A DNA stretch of 11,805 nt from Acidimicrobiia bacterium (GCA_016650415.1 JAENVU010000125.1:1-11805); one strand, 5' to 3'; positions 1-7,564 are shown, counted from the stretch's first letter. Translations and numbers: made by a program. The notes: generated by a model from the sequence alone, not told the origin.

Positions 1-982
1 CGCCGGACTCAAGGGCGTCGAGTTCATCGCGGTCAACACCGACGCGCAGGCGCTGCTCATGAGCGACGCGGACGTCAAGCTCGACCTCGGTCGGGAACTG
101 ACCCGCGGTCTCGGTGCCGGGTCCGATCCCGAAGTCGGGAAGCAGGCCGCCGAGGATCACCGCGAAGAGATCGAAGAAGTGCTGCGCGGTGCCGACATGG
201 TCTTCATCACCGCGGGCAAGGGTGGCGGCACCGGTACCGGTGGCGCGCCGATCATCGCGGAAGTCGCGAAGTCCTTGGGTGCCCTCACGATCGGTGTGGT
301 GACCCGCCCGTTCACCTTCGAAGGTCGGCGCCGGTCGGTGCAGGCCGAGCAGGGGATCCAGACCTTGAAGGAAAAGGTCGACACCCTCATCATCATTCCG
401 AACGACCGGCTGCTCCAGGTCTCGGACGACAAGACCTCGATGCTCAACGCGTTCAAGATGGCCGATGAGGTCCTGCTCCAGGGTGTGCAGGGCATCACCG
501 ATCTCATCACCACGCCGGGGCTGATCAACACCGACTTCGCCGACGTGAAGATGATCATGACCAACGCCGGGTCCGCCCTGATGGGGATCGGCTACTCCTC
601 CGGCGACGGACGCGCGGTGGCCGCGGCGCGATCCGCGATCTCGAGCCCGCTGCTCGAGGCGAGCATCGAAGGCGCCCGCGGCATCCTGCTCAACATCTCG
701 GGTCCGTCCGATCTCGGGCTCTTCGAAGTCAACGAAGCCGCCGAGATCATCGCGGAAGCGGCGCACCCCGACGCCAACATCATCTTCGGCGCCGTCATCG
801 ACGACGCCCTGGGCGACGAGGTGCGGATCACCGTCATCGCGGCCGGCTTCGACCGCTTCGAAGGCGAACGCCGGGAAGCGACGCTGGGGTTGCGCGACGA
901 AGAGCGGGCGCTCGGCGGCGACGACGAGGACGATCTCGAACTCGGCGACGACGACTTCGACGTTCCCGACTTTCTCCGCTAG
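1..982 (+). CDS. ftsZ: Cell division GTPase FtsZ, 5' end missing
   Basis: FtsZ is the tubulin-like GTPase that polymerises into the cytokinetic Z-ring. The first complete codon is at position 2. About 326 residues are visible, and roughly the first 40-50, including the first nucleotide-binding glycine loop, lie outside the window. Seen: the tubulin signature GGGTGTGG (preceded by Gly-Lys where many homologues have Gly-Glu or Gly-Met), the PNDRLL segment, the T7 synergy loop NTDFADVK with the catalytic aspartates intact, and the domain segment AHPDANIIFGAVIDD. After the globular domain there is only a short acidic linker of about 40 residues, then the C-terminal peptide DDDFDVPDFLR. That peptide is the usual docking site for partners such as SepF, which is encoded 1.5 kb downstream. 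The gene ends 13 nt before pgeF. Identity is certain. Confidence 0.98.
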   Translation, partial: AGLKGVEFIAVNTDAQALLMSDADVKLDLGRELTRGLGAGSDPEVGKQAAEDHREEIEEVLRGADMVFITAGKGGGTGTGGAPIIAEVAKSLGALTIGVVTRPFTFEGRRRSVQAEQGIQTLKEKVDTLIIIPNDRLLQVSDDKTSMLNAFKMADEVLLQGVQGITDLITTPGLINTDFADVKMIMTNAGSALMGIGYSSGDGRAVAAARSAISSPLLEASIEGARGILLNISGPSDLGLFEVNEAAEIIAEAAHPDANIIFGAVIDDALGDEVRITVIAAGFDRFEGERREATLGLRDEERALGGDDEDDLELGDDDFDVPDFLR

Positions 983-995
983 CCCGTTCGCTTCG

Positions 996-1718
996 GTGAT
1001 TCATCGCCGGATCGGAACCGCCGACGCGTGGTTCAGTGATCGCCGGTTCGGGACATCACGGGCACCGTTCGATTCCGCCAACCTGGGCCGCCACGTCGGT
1101 GACGATCCCGACGCAGTGGCGGCCAACCACGCAGAGTTCGCGCGCCTCGCGGGCGTCGACCCCACGACGGTGGTGTTGCCCCATCACGTCCACGGGACCA
1201 CGGTCGTGCAGGCGACCGGAACTGACTCAGACGACCCCGATGCCGACGGGGTCGATGCCGATGGGGTCGTGACCGCGGTCTCCGGCCTCGCGCTCATGGC
1301 GATCGGGGCCGATTGCGCACCGATCGCGCTCGCGAACGATGGTGCGTGCGCGGCGGTGCATGCCGGGTGGCGCGGCGCGGTCGACGGCATCATCCCGGCG
1401 GCCGTCGCGGCGGTGCGAGCGTGCGGCGCCGGCCCGGTCCGGGCGGTGGTCGGTCCCTGTGTGTGCGCGGCTCATTACGAGTTCGGAGAGGAACTCCTCG
1501 CCGATCTGGCCGACCGGGTCGGTCCGCACGTCGCGCAGTGCACGGCCGAGGGAAAGCCTGCGTTCGATCTGCGCGCGACCATCGTGCACGCGTTGCGGGC
1601 CGCGGCGGTCGATGATGTGGAGGTGCTCGACGTCTGTACGGTCGAATCCCCCGATTACTTCTCGTATCGGCGTGACGGGCGCACCGGCCGCCACGGTGTC
1701 CTCGTGGTGAAGCGGTAG
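996..1718 (+). CDS. pgeF: PgeF/YfiH/YlmD family multicopper-oxidase-like protein
   Basis: This is a 240-residue member of the DUF152/YfiH family. The family has been called laccase domain, polyphenol oxidase, purine nucleoside phosphorylase and peptidoglycan editing factor; which activity applies here cannot be told from sequence. Seen: all three metal/catalytic motifs, namely the His in HHVHG, the Cys in GADCAP and the His in HAGWRG. Also present are GPCVCAAHYEFG and the C-terminal DYFSYRRDGRTGRHG. The GTG start fits the family N-terminus (HRRIGTADAWFSDRRFG) and lies 13 nt after the ftsZ stop, with no clear Shine-Dalgarno, so translation is probably coupled. An in-frame 15-bp tandem duplication (1239-1268) repeats the DADGV segment in a family-conserved DAD motif. 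Location next to ftsZ and yggS matches ylmD in the classic division cluster. Confidence 0.93.
   Translation: MIHRRIGTADAWFSDRRFGTSRAPFDSANLGRHVGDDPDAVAANHAEFARLAGVDPTTVVLPHHVHGTTVVQATGTDSDDPDADGVDADGVVTAVSGLALMAIGADCAPIALANDGACAAVHAGWRGAVDGIIPAAVAAVRACGAGPVRAVVGPCVCAAHYEFGEELLADLADRVGPHVAQCTAEGKPAFDLRATIVHALRAAAVDDVEVLDVCTVESPDYFSYRRDGRTGRHGVLVVKR
1239..1268 (+). repeat. 15-bp in-frame tandem duplication inside pgeF
   Basis: Two copies of a 15-bp unit (1239-1253 and 1254-1268) differ at a single position (gac versus gat). Each encodes DADGV, and a preceding Asp-Pro extends the acidic stretch. The duplication lengthens the loop that carries the family's conserved DAD motif by five residues. 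Confidence 0.7.
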
Positions 1719-1728
1719 GCCGCGGGTC

Positions 1729-2415
1729 ATGGAGTACGAGCAGATCGGCGAGCGGGTGGCTGCGGTCCGCGAACGCATCGCCGACGCAGCGCGCCGGTCC
1801 GGTCGCCCGCCCGAGTCGGTTCGCTTGGTTGCCGCCACGAAGACGCGGACGGTGGACGAGATCGCTTCGGTCATCCGGGCGGGCGTCTTCGACGTGGGGG
1901 AGAATCGCGCGCAGGAGCTCGTCGCCAAAGCGCCCGCCCTGGTCGGGTTGGATCCGGTGTGGCACTTCATCGGTCGCCTGCAACGGAACAAGATCAATCA
2001 GTTGCGTCGCTGGGTCTCGTGGTGGCAGTCGATCGACGACGCGGCACTGGCGGATGCGCTCACGGCTCGGGTCGAACACGCGCGGGTGTTGATCGAGGTG
2101 AACATCGCCGGTGAGACCCAGAAGGGCGGATGTACGCCCGAAGCCGCGGAGGGGCTGACCGATCGGCTGCGCGCCGCCGGGGCGGACGTCCGGGGCCTGA
2201 TGACCGTGGCCCCGGCCTCGGCTGACCCCCGTCCCACGTTTGCTGCACTTCGGGGTCTCGCAGGGAAGTTGGAACTCGCCGAGTTGTCGATGGGAATGAG
2301 CGGCGATTTCGAGGCCGCGATCGAAGAAGGGGCGACGATTGTGAGGGTCGGAACCGGACTCTTCGGCCCGCGTCCCGACATTCCCCCAAATTCCGGGCCC
2401 GGGGCGGTAACCTGA
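1729..2415 (+). CDS. YggS/PLPBP family pyridoxal-phosphate homeostasis protein
   Basis: This 228-residue protein belongs to the YggS/YlmE/PROSC family. Its members bind pyridoxal 5'-phosphate in an alanine-racemase-like TIM-barrel fold and help PLP homeostasis, without known enzymatic turnover. Seen in order: AATKTRTVDEI with the PLP-binding lysine, DVGENRAQEL, the signature VWHFIGRLQRNK, VNIAGETQKGG, VRGLMTVAP, LSMGMSGDFEAAIEEGA and VRVGTGLFGPR. All are close to the family consensus and length is typical. The ATG is 10 nt after the pgeF stop with no obvious ribosome-binding site. It sits between pgeF and sepF exactly as ylmE does in other Gram-positive genomes. No sign of truncation. Confidence 0.95.
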   Translation: MEYEQIGERVAAVRERIADAARRSGRPPESVRLVAATKTRTVDEIASVIRAGVFDVGENRAQELVAKAPALVGLDPVWHFIGRLQRNKINQLRRWVSWWQSIDDAALADALTARVEHARVLIEVNIAGETQKGGCTPEAAEGLTDRLRAAGADVRGLMTVAPASADPRPTFAALRGLAGKLELAELSMGMSGDFEAAIEEGATIVRVGTGLFGPRPDIPPNSGPGAVT

Positions 2416-2424
2416 CGACCTTCC

Positions 2425-2436
2425 GGAGGGAGAGGA
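2425..2436 (+). promoter_or_regulatory. Strong Shine-Dalgarno of sepF
   Basis: The purine run ggagggagagga ends one base before the sepF ATG at 2438, with GGAGG 8 nt upstream of it. It is one of only two clear Shine-Dalgarno sequences in the window and favours the ATG at 2438 over the in-frame ATG at 2447. Confidence 0.8.
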
Positions 2437-2437
2437 C

Positions 2438-2998
2438 ATGCCGGGCATGTGGCAGAAAACGATGGTGTACCTCGGTCTCAAGGATGACGACGAGGGCTAC
2501 GAGTACGACTATGACGAGTTGGACTTGGCCGAAGAGGAGTTCATCGAGGCGGCTCCGGCTGCTGCGATCGAGCGTCCGGCCAAGATTCGGCGCGAGCCGG
2601 CGCCTCGGCGAGACGTTCCCACGCCACCGCCAGCGGTGCGGGTGACGCCGCGAGTGCGGGCGCTGCCGGTCGAAGAGGGAGAACCGACGGTGACCCCGAT
2701 GATTCGGCCGCTGCCGTCATCGGCCGCCCGGGTGCACGTGGTGGAGCCGCAAGGCTTCAACGACGCTCAGGAAGTCGGGGATCGGCTCAAGAGCGACCAG
2801 CCGGTCATCATCAACCTCCAGGGGCTGGGTCGGGACCTCCAACGGCGCCTGATCGACTTCTCGAGTGGCCTGACCTACGCGATCGGTGGCTCGATGGCGC
2901 GGGTCTCGGACCAGGTGTTTCTCCTGACCCCCTCGAATGTCGAGGTCTCCCAAGAGGAGAAGGACCGTCTGCAGGCCCGCGGTCTGTACGGCGCCTGA
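2438..2998 (+). CDS. sepF: Cell division protein SepF
   Basis: SepF is the cytosolic membrane anchor of the Z-ring in Actinobacteria and Firmicutes; it binds the FtsZ C-terminal peptide. Seen: 186 residues. The N-terminus (MWQKTMVYLGLKDDDEGY) resembles the short amphipathic membrane-targeting helix of SepF and is followed by a Tyr/Asp/Glu-rich stretch. A Pro/Arg-rich disordered linker covers about residues 40-97. The SepF core follows from about residue 99 to 176, with QPVIINLQGL, RLIDFSSGLTYAIGGSM and DQVFLLTPSNV. The strong ribosome-binding site suggests higher expression than its neighbours. The gene follows yggS by 22 nt and precedes yggT by 12 nt. No ftsA is seen in the window, consistent with SepF as the main Z-ring tether. 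Confidence 0.96.
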   Translation: MPGMWQKTMVYLGLKDDDEGYEYDYDELDLAEEEFIEAAPAAAIERPAKIRREPAPRRDVPTPPPAVRVTPRVRALPVEEGEPTVTPMIRPLPSSAARVHVVEPQGFNDAQEVGDRLKSDQPVIINLQGLGRDLQRRLIDFSSGLTYAIGGSMARVSDQVFLLTPSNVEVSQEEKDRLQARGLYGA

Positions 2999-3010
2999 CC
3001 ACCGGCCACC

Positions 3011-3253
3011 GTGCAACAACTGATCTGCGCACTCCTCACCGCCTACCTGCTGGTCTTCTTCGCCCGGGCGATCCTGTCGTGGCTTCCGCCGTCGGGCGGA
3101 GCAATGGCATCGGTCAACCGCGTGCTGGCGGACCTCACCGAACCGCTGGCCGCACCGGCGCGGCGGCTCATTCCTCCGGCGGGTCCGTTCGATCTGTCGT
3201 TCCTCGTGATCGTGATCGTCCTCGGGATCCTCCGGAATGTGGTGTGCTCGTGA
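3011..3253 (+). CDS. YggT/YlmG family small membrane protein
   Basis: This 80-residue protein has two predicted transmembrane helices, at about residues 3-24 and 62-79. They flank a loop with the family features: FARAILSWLPP at the end of helix 1, then LTEPLAAPARRLIPPAGPFDLSFL before helix 2. The YggT family is linked genetically to division and membrane or osmotic functions; no biochemical activity is established. The start is GTG, 12 nt after sepF, with no Shine-Dalgarno, so translation is probably coupled. The protein ends almost immediately after helix 2. Its position between sepF and divIVA matches ylmG in other Gram-positive genomes, although the RNA-binding gene ylmH found there in Firmicutes is absent. 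Confidence 0.9.
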   Translation: MQQLICALLTAYLLVFFARAILSWLPPSGGAMASVNRVLADLTEPLAAPARRLIPPAGPFDLSFLVIVIVLGILRNVVCS

Positions 3254-3309
3254 CGGGTCGATGATGTCCGGTTCGCGGACCATTCTCGATTCTGACCCGC
3301 GCGCATCAC

Positions 3310-3323
3310 TACGATGCCGACCA
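3310..3323 (+). promoter_or_regulatory. Putative -10 box for leaderless divIVA transcription
   Basis: TACGAT (3310-3315) fits the TANNNT -10 consensus of actinobacterial housekeeping promoters. It lies 7 nt upstream of the ATG at 3323, so transcription would start at or next to the A of that ATG and give a leaderless mRNA. No convincing -35 hexamer is visible at the right distance. The call rests on the -10 spacing only. Confidence 0.4.
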
Positions 3324-4324
3324 TGGATGTAACGCCCAGAGAACTCCGCGACATCGACATTCGTGAACGGTTCGGTTTGTACAACCGTGACGATGTCGAC
3401 GATCTGCTGGAACGTGCAGCGAGTCGGATCGAGGCCCTCGACGGTCAACTGAGGGCCATGCAGGCCCAGGTGGATTCCGGGGCCGCCGACGCGAACAAGA
3501 CGCGTGAGACCGAAGACATGCTGCACCGCACGCTCTTGCTGGCCCAGCGGGCGGCGGACGAAGCGGTCGCCGAGGCCCAGAGCAAGGCCCGGCAGATCCT
3601 CGATGACGCGGAGACGAAGTCGCGCACGATGGTCTCCGAAGCCGAGACCAACGCCCGCCGGCAGGCCGAGACCGAGCGGCGTCGGCTCGAGGGTGAAGTC
3701 CTCGAACTCGGTGCGAAGCGCGACGCGCTCGTTGCCGACATCGATGCGCTCGAACAGTTCGAGGCCGATTACCGCGTGCGGCTCCGCCGCGCGGTCGAAG
3801 CCGACCTCGAGATGCTGTCGAGCAAAGGATCGGTCGCACCGTCGCCGCGTCCCACGACCCACGACGTCGTGATGCCATCGCGAGCCGCGGCGGAGGCCGT
3901 CGTCGACGCGCCGGGCACTTCGCCGGCGCCCGCCGCGGTCGCGACCCCACCGGCGCCGAGCCCGAGTCCCGCGCCCGTCGCACCGCCGCCGCCTCCGGCC
4001 GCGGTACCGCCGCCCGCGTTCGGCGTGGCGGCGTCCTCCTCGCCGTCGGCACCGGCGCCGGCGAAGAATGAACCGGCCGAAGCGAGCGAGACCGCAACTC
4101 CGTGGGAGGAGTCCTCGACCCCGCCCGTGACGCGCCCGCCGCTCTTCGACAGCGAACCGGATCCGGGACCGGATCCGGAGCACCTGGATGACGATGCGTT
4201 CTTCGCGAGTCTGCGGGAAGCCGTCACCGACGAGACCCCGCTGGGGCCGCGTGACACCGCCGGAACCGGTGAGTTCGATCCGGACGACCAGCGCGGCGGT
4301 CTGTTCCGCCGACGCGGTCGCTGA
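3323..4324 (+). CDS. divIVA: DivIVA/Wag31-like polar growth and septum protein
   Basis: DivIVA is a cytosolic coiled-coil scaffold that binds curved membrane at poles and septa; in Actinobacteria it directs polar growth. Seen: an N-terminal lipid-binding domain (MDVTPRELRDIDI, then GLYNRDDVDDLLERAASRI). A long Ala/Glu/Arg coiled coil runs from about residue 35 to 170, with heptad-like LEGEVLELGAKRDALVADI. A Pro/Ala-rich disordered segment follows at about 175-255, then an acidic stretch and a basic end, GGLFRRRGR. I start at ATG 3323 (333 aa) because it begins exactly at the family consensus. The in-frame ATG 9 nt upstream (3314) overlaps the putative -10 box. The coiled coil is somewhat short and the Pro/Ala linker long compared with well-studied homologues. 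The stop codon lies inside a terminator-like hairpin. Confidence 0.93.
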   Translation: MDVTPRELRDIDIRERFGLYNRDDVDDLLERAASRIEALDGQLRAMQAQVDSGAADANKTRETEDMLHRTLLLAQRAADEAVAEAQSKARQILDDAETKSRTMVSEAETNARRQAETERRRLEGEVLELGAKRDALVADIDALEQFEADYRVRLRRAVEADLEMLSSKGSVAPSPRPTTHDVVMPSRAAAEAVVDAPGTSPAPAAVATPPAPSPSPAPVAPPPPPAAVPPPAFGVAASSSPSAPAPAKNEPAEASETATPWEESSTPPVTRPPLFDSEPDPGPDPEHLDDDAFFASLREAVTDETPLGPRDTAGTGEFDPDDQRGGLFRRRGR

Positions 4325-4343
4325 GCCGGCCGAGCCGGCTCAG
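4321..4343. terminator. Bidirectional terminator-like hairpin between divIVA and ileS
   Basis: A perfect 10-bp inverted repeat (4321-4330 with 4334-4343) has a 3-nt CGA loop. The divIVA stop codon (4322-4324) lies in its left arm. It lies between convergent genes, is fully GC-rich and lacks a T-run, as is common for high-GC actinobacterial terminators. It could serve both strands. Confidence 0.65.
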
Positions 4344-4350
4344 GGTCGGT

Positions 4351-4365
4351 GCTCGGGCGCCGAGC
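4351..4365. terminator. Second hairpin between divIVA and ileS
   Basis: A 6-bp perfect inverted repeat (GCTCGG, 3-nt GCG loop, CCGAGC) starts 7 nt after the first hairpin and ends 7 bases before the ileS stop. Together the two stem-loops form a tandem structure in the convergent intergenic space. No T-run is present. Confidence 0.45.
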
Positions 4366-4371
4366 GCAGAA

Positions 4372-7300
4372 CTACGAGCGGGTGATGGCAACGCGCAGGG
4401 GCGTGCCGTCGACACTGAGTTCGTGAACGTCACGGGTGGGCGCTCCGACCTCGAGTCGGGTGGCGAGGACCTCGGCTGCGATCCAATCGTGGTATTCGGT
4501 CACGGCTGAGGTGATGGCATCGTCGGCCGCGAGGATGATCACCACCCGGTCCGCGATCTCGAAACCGGCCGACTTCCGGAGGTCGTTGAGGCTCCGGACG
4601 ACTTCGCGGGCGAGGCCTTCGCGCCGCAACTCGTCGGTCAGCTGAGTGTCGAGCGCGACGGCGAGGGGGCCGTCCTGGGCCAGTGCGAACTGTTCGTGCG
4701 ACGCCGCCCGGATCTGCACCTCGTCCGGCCCCAGGGAGATCGTGGTGCCGTCGACGGTGACCTGCCACTGGCCCTGAGTCTCGAAGGCCGCGCGGACCGC
4801 CGCACCGTCGGCCTGGGCGAGGATGTCCTTGACCTTCGGCAGGAGTTTTCCGACCTTCGGACCCAACGCCCGAAAGTTGGGAACGACGGTGTAGTCGAGG
4901 AGACCGTCGAGGGTGGTGACGGTTTCCAACGCCTTCACGTTGAGGGCATCGGCGATTTCGGCGGCGACGGCGGGATCGAGCGCAGTGCCGGCGCCGATCA
5001 GAGCGATGGCGCGCGGGAGCGGTTGGCGCACCCGCAACTTGGACTCGGCCCGAGCGGCGAGGCCGAGCGAGACGAGTTCGCGGGCGAGACTCATGGCCGC
5101 CTCGAGTTCGGGATCGATGGCTTCAGTGTCGACGTCGGGCCAGTCGGCGAGATGGACCGACCGCGTCGTGCCCGTCAGGTTCATGTACATCGCGTCGGCG
5201 GTGAACGGGCAGATCGGGGCCAGCATCGTGGCCACCAAGGTCAGACACTCGTGGAGTACCGCGTGGGCCGACCCGTCGGACGCTTTCCAGAAGCGAGGCC
5301 GACTCCGGCGGACGTACCAGTTGGAGAGATCGTCGACCAGCCCATCGAGGGCTTGGGTCGCGCTCAACGCATCGAAGGCCTCGAGGCTCTCGGTGACCGT
5401 GCGGACGGTGCTGTGGGCGCGGGACCGGATCCAACGGTCCATCACATGGTCGGATTCCGGCGTCGTCGCCGTTCCCGCGCCGGGCTCCCATCCGTCGAGG
5501 TTGGCGTAGGTGATGAGAAAGACGTAGGTGTTCCAGAGGGTGACCAGGAACCGGTTCGTCGTTTCGTCGATGTTTTCGAGGTAGACCCGCTTCGGGGTCC
5601 AAGGCGAACTCGCGAACGCGAAGTTCCACCGCAGGGCATCGGCGCCGCGCGTGGTGAGCACCGTCCACGGATCGACGACGTTGCCGCGGCTCTTCGACAT
5701 CTTCTGGCCGTCTTGGTCGAGCAGCAATGCCAGGCAGACGACGTCGCGGTAGGGCGCGCGGTCGAACACGAGGGTGTTGACGGCCAGCAGTGAGTAGAAC
5801 CACCCGCGGGTCTGGTCGATCGCCTCGCAGATGAAGTCGGCCGGGAACCGGCGCTCGAAGAGTTCCTGGTTCTCGAACGGGTAGTGCCATTGCGCGGCCG
5901 GCATCGATCCGGAATCGAACCAGGCGTCCAAGACCGGTTCGATGCGGCGGGCCGGGCCGTTGCAGTGCTCACAGCGGATCGTGATGTCGTCGACGAAGGG
6001 ACGGTGGAGATCCAACTCGCTGAGGTCGCGATCGGCGCGTTCGCCGAGTTCGGCCACCGACCCCACACACGTATCGGCGTGACAGTCCTCGCACCGCCAC
6101 ACGGGGATCGGGGTGCCCCAGAACCGGTCGCGCGACAAGGCCCAATCGACGTTGTTGGCGAGCCAGTCGCCGAACCGTCCGTGGCGGATGTGCTCGGGAT
6201 GCCATCCGATTCGTTCGTTCTCCGCGAGGAGGTCGGCCTTGCGTTCGGAGGTCCGGGCGAACCAAGTCGGCTTGGCCCAGTAGATCAGCGGCGTGCTGCA
6301 CCGCCAGCAGTGGGGGTACGAGTGCTCGTAGGGCACCGCGAGGACCAACCGGTCACTTGCCCGGAGCGCCTCGATGAGGTCGGCGTCGGCGTCCTTGACG
6401 AACCGGCCGGTGAGCGTGGGGACCGAGTCGTCGAACTGGGCCTGGGCATTCACCGGGTTGAGCATCGGGAGCCCCTCGGCCGCGCCGACCTCGCGGTCGA
6501 TCTCGCCGAACGCCGGCGCGAGGTGCACGATGCCGGAACCGTCGTCCACGGTGACGAAATCGGCGGCCACGACCCGCCAGCCGTCACCGGTGGTCGGGAG
6601 CCAGTCGAAGGGCCGCTCGTAACGAAGTCCGACGAGGTCGGCGGCGCCGAGCGACCCGACGATGCGGGCATCGGCGCCGAGGACGGCCTCCACGCGGTCG
6701 GCGGCCAGGACGAGGTCGCGCCCGCCCGGCACCTCGACCCGGGCGTACGCGAGGTCCGGTCCGACCGCAGCACCGACGTTGCTGACGAGGGTCCAGGGAG
6801 TCGTCGTCCAGACCAGGAGATCGAAATCGGCATCGACGACGGGGAAGCGGACGTACACCGAATCCTCGGTGATGTCGCGGTAGGCGCCCGGCTGGCCGAG
6901 TTCGTGGCTCGAGAGCGCGGTGCCACAACGGCCGCAGTACGGAACGACCTTGGCCCCTTCGTAGATGAGCCCCTTCGTCCACATCTCGTGGAACACCCAC
7001 CAGACGCTCTCGATGAACGGGTTGCTCATCGTGGTGTAGGCATCGGAGAGGTCGAGCCACATGCCGATCCGACTCGTCATCGCCGACCAGTCCTCGACGT
7101 ATCGCTGGACCGTCTCCCGGCAACGCCGGTTGAACGCCTCGATGCCGTACTCCTCGATCTGAGGCTTGCCGGAGAAGCCGAGTTCCTTCTCGACCTCGAC
7201 CTCGACGGGGAGGCCGTGACAGTCCCATCCGGCCTTGCGGGCGACGTATTTGCCCCGCATCGTGTGGAACCGCGGGTAGATGTCCTTGAAGAGGCGGGCC

Positions 7301-7482
7301 CACACGTGGTGGATGCCGGGACGGCCGTTCGCCGTGGGGGGACCTTCGTAGAACACCCACTCGGGTGCGTCGGCTCGCTGGCGGAGTGATTCGGCGAAGA
7401 CATCGCCGGCTCGCCAGCCGGCGAGGATGCGATCTTCGAGCGCGACGAGGTCCAATCGGGGGTCGACGGGGTCGAATGGCAC
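4372..7482 (-). CDS. ileS: Isoleucyl-tRNA synthetase, type 2 (eukaryote-like) form
   Basis: This enzyme charges tRNA-Ile with isoleucine in the cytosol. Seen over 1036 residues: the class I HIGH element as GIHH in PPTANGRPGIHH (residues 48-59) and RKAGWDCHGLPVEVEVEKEL. The CP1 editing domain has WTTTPWTLVSN and GIVHLAPAFGEID with the editing His and Asp kept. Further along are WALSRDRFWGTPIPVW, a CxxC zinc-like pair (CEHC), WFDSGSMPAAQWHYPFEN and KMSKSRGN (K594 to N600). An anticodon-binding domain and a long C-terminal region follow. Length and the PPTANGRPGIHH form indicate the type 2 clade, whose members are often less sensitive to mupirocin; resistance is not shown by sequence alone. The GTG start at 7482 sits 6 nt after a TAGGGT box, fitting leaderless transcription. 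It is the only - strand gene between divIVA and dksA/lspA/rluD. Confidence 0.96.
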   Translation of the reverse strand: MPFDPVDPRLDLVALEDRILAGWRAGDVFAESLRQRADAPEWVFYEGPPTANGRPGIHHVWARLFKDIYPRFHTMRGKYVARKAGWDCHGLPVEVEVEKELGFSGKPQIEEYGIEAFNRRCRETVQRYVEDWSAMTSRIGMWLDLSDAYTTMSNPFIESVWWVFHEMWTKGLIYEGAKVVPYCGRCGTALSSHELGQPGAYRDITEDSVYVRFPVVDADFDLLVWTTTPWTLVSNVGAAVGPDLAYARVEVPGGRDLVLAADRVEAVLGADARIVGSLGAADLVGLRYERPFDWLPTTGDGWRVVAADFVTVDDGSGIVHLAPAFGEIDREVGAAEGLPMLNPVNAQAQFDDSVPTLTGRFVKDADADLIEALRASDRLVLAVPYEHSYPHCWRCSTPLIYWAKPTWFARTSERKADLLAENERIGWHPEHIRHGRFGDWLANNVDWALSRDRFWGTPIPVWRCEDCHADTCVGSVAELGERADRDLSELDLHRPFVDDITIRCEHCNGPARRIEPVLDAWFDSGSMPAAQWHYPFENQELFERRFPADFICEAIDQTRGWFYSLLAVNTLVFDRAPYRDVVCLALLLDQDGQKMSKSRGNVVDPWTVLTTRGADALRWNFAFASSPWTPKRVYLENIDETTNRFLVTLWNTYVFLITYANLDGWEPGAGTATTPESDHVMDRWIRSRAHSTVRTVTESLEAFDALSATQALDGLVDDLSNWYVRRSRPRFWKASDGSAHAVLHECLTLVATMLAPICPFTADAMYMNLTGTTRSVHLADWPDVDTEAIDPELEAAMSLARELVSLGLAARAESKLRVRQPLPRAIALIGAGTALDPAVAAEIADALNVKALETVTTLDGLLDYTVVPNFRALGPKVGKLLPKVKDILAQADGAAVRAAFETQGQWQVTVDGTTISLGPDEVQIRAASHEQFALAQDGPLAVALDTQLTDELRREGLAREVVRSLNDLRKSAGFEIADRVVIILAADDAITSAVTEYHDWIAAEVLATRLEVGAPTRDVHELSVDGTPLRVAITRS

Positions 7483-7494
7483 GGCCGTACCCTA
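7483..7494 (-). promoter_or_regulatory. Putative leaderless -10 box of ileS
   Basis: Read on the - strand, TAGGGT (7494-7489) matches TANNNT and is followed by 6 nt (ACGGCC) and then the ileS GTG at 7482. This is the standard geometry for a leaderless actinobacterial mRNA. No Shine-Dalgarno precedes the GTG, which agrees. A perfect TTGACA hexamer (7524-7519, - strand) lies upstream, but the 24-nt spacing is too long for a standard sigma-70-type pair. Confidence 0.5.
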
Positions 7495-7514
7495 TTCGCC
7501 GACCCCCACCACCC

Positions 7515-7542
7515 TTGGTGTCAATGCGTCCTGCACTATCAT
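7515..7542 (+). promoter_or_regulatory. Putative promoter of the dksA-like/lspA/rluD unit
   Basis: TTGGTG (7515-7520) and TATCAT (7537-7542), separated by 16 nt, resemble -35 and -10 boxes. They would give a start near 7549 and a leader of about 28 nt carrying a Shine-Dalgarno. The -35-like element overlaps the TTGACA on the opposite strand, so this divergent region may have competing polymerase sites. Pattern match only. Confidence 0.45.
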
Positions 7543-7564
7543 CCGCCGCTTCCCGTTCCCACCC

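Noticed and set aside
3254..3299. Nested inverted repeats after yggT (6-bp outer stem, 5-bp inner GTCCG/CGGAC stem) as a terminator
   Set aside because: The stems are short and separated by unpaired stretches, and there is no T-run. In GC-rich DNA this could be chance.
5884..7389. Long open frame of about 500 codons on the + strand opposite ileS
   Set aside because: It is antisense to the well-conserved catalytic half of IleRS. Its composition (Val/Asp/Glu/Arg/Gly-rich, no motifs) is what high-GC third positions produce by mirroring. The same applies to the + frame at 4696-5793.
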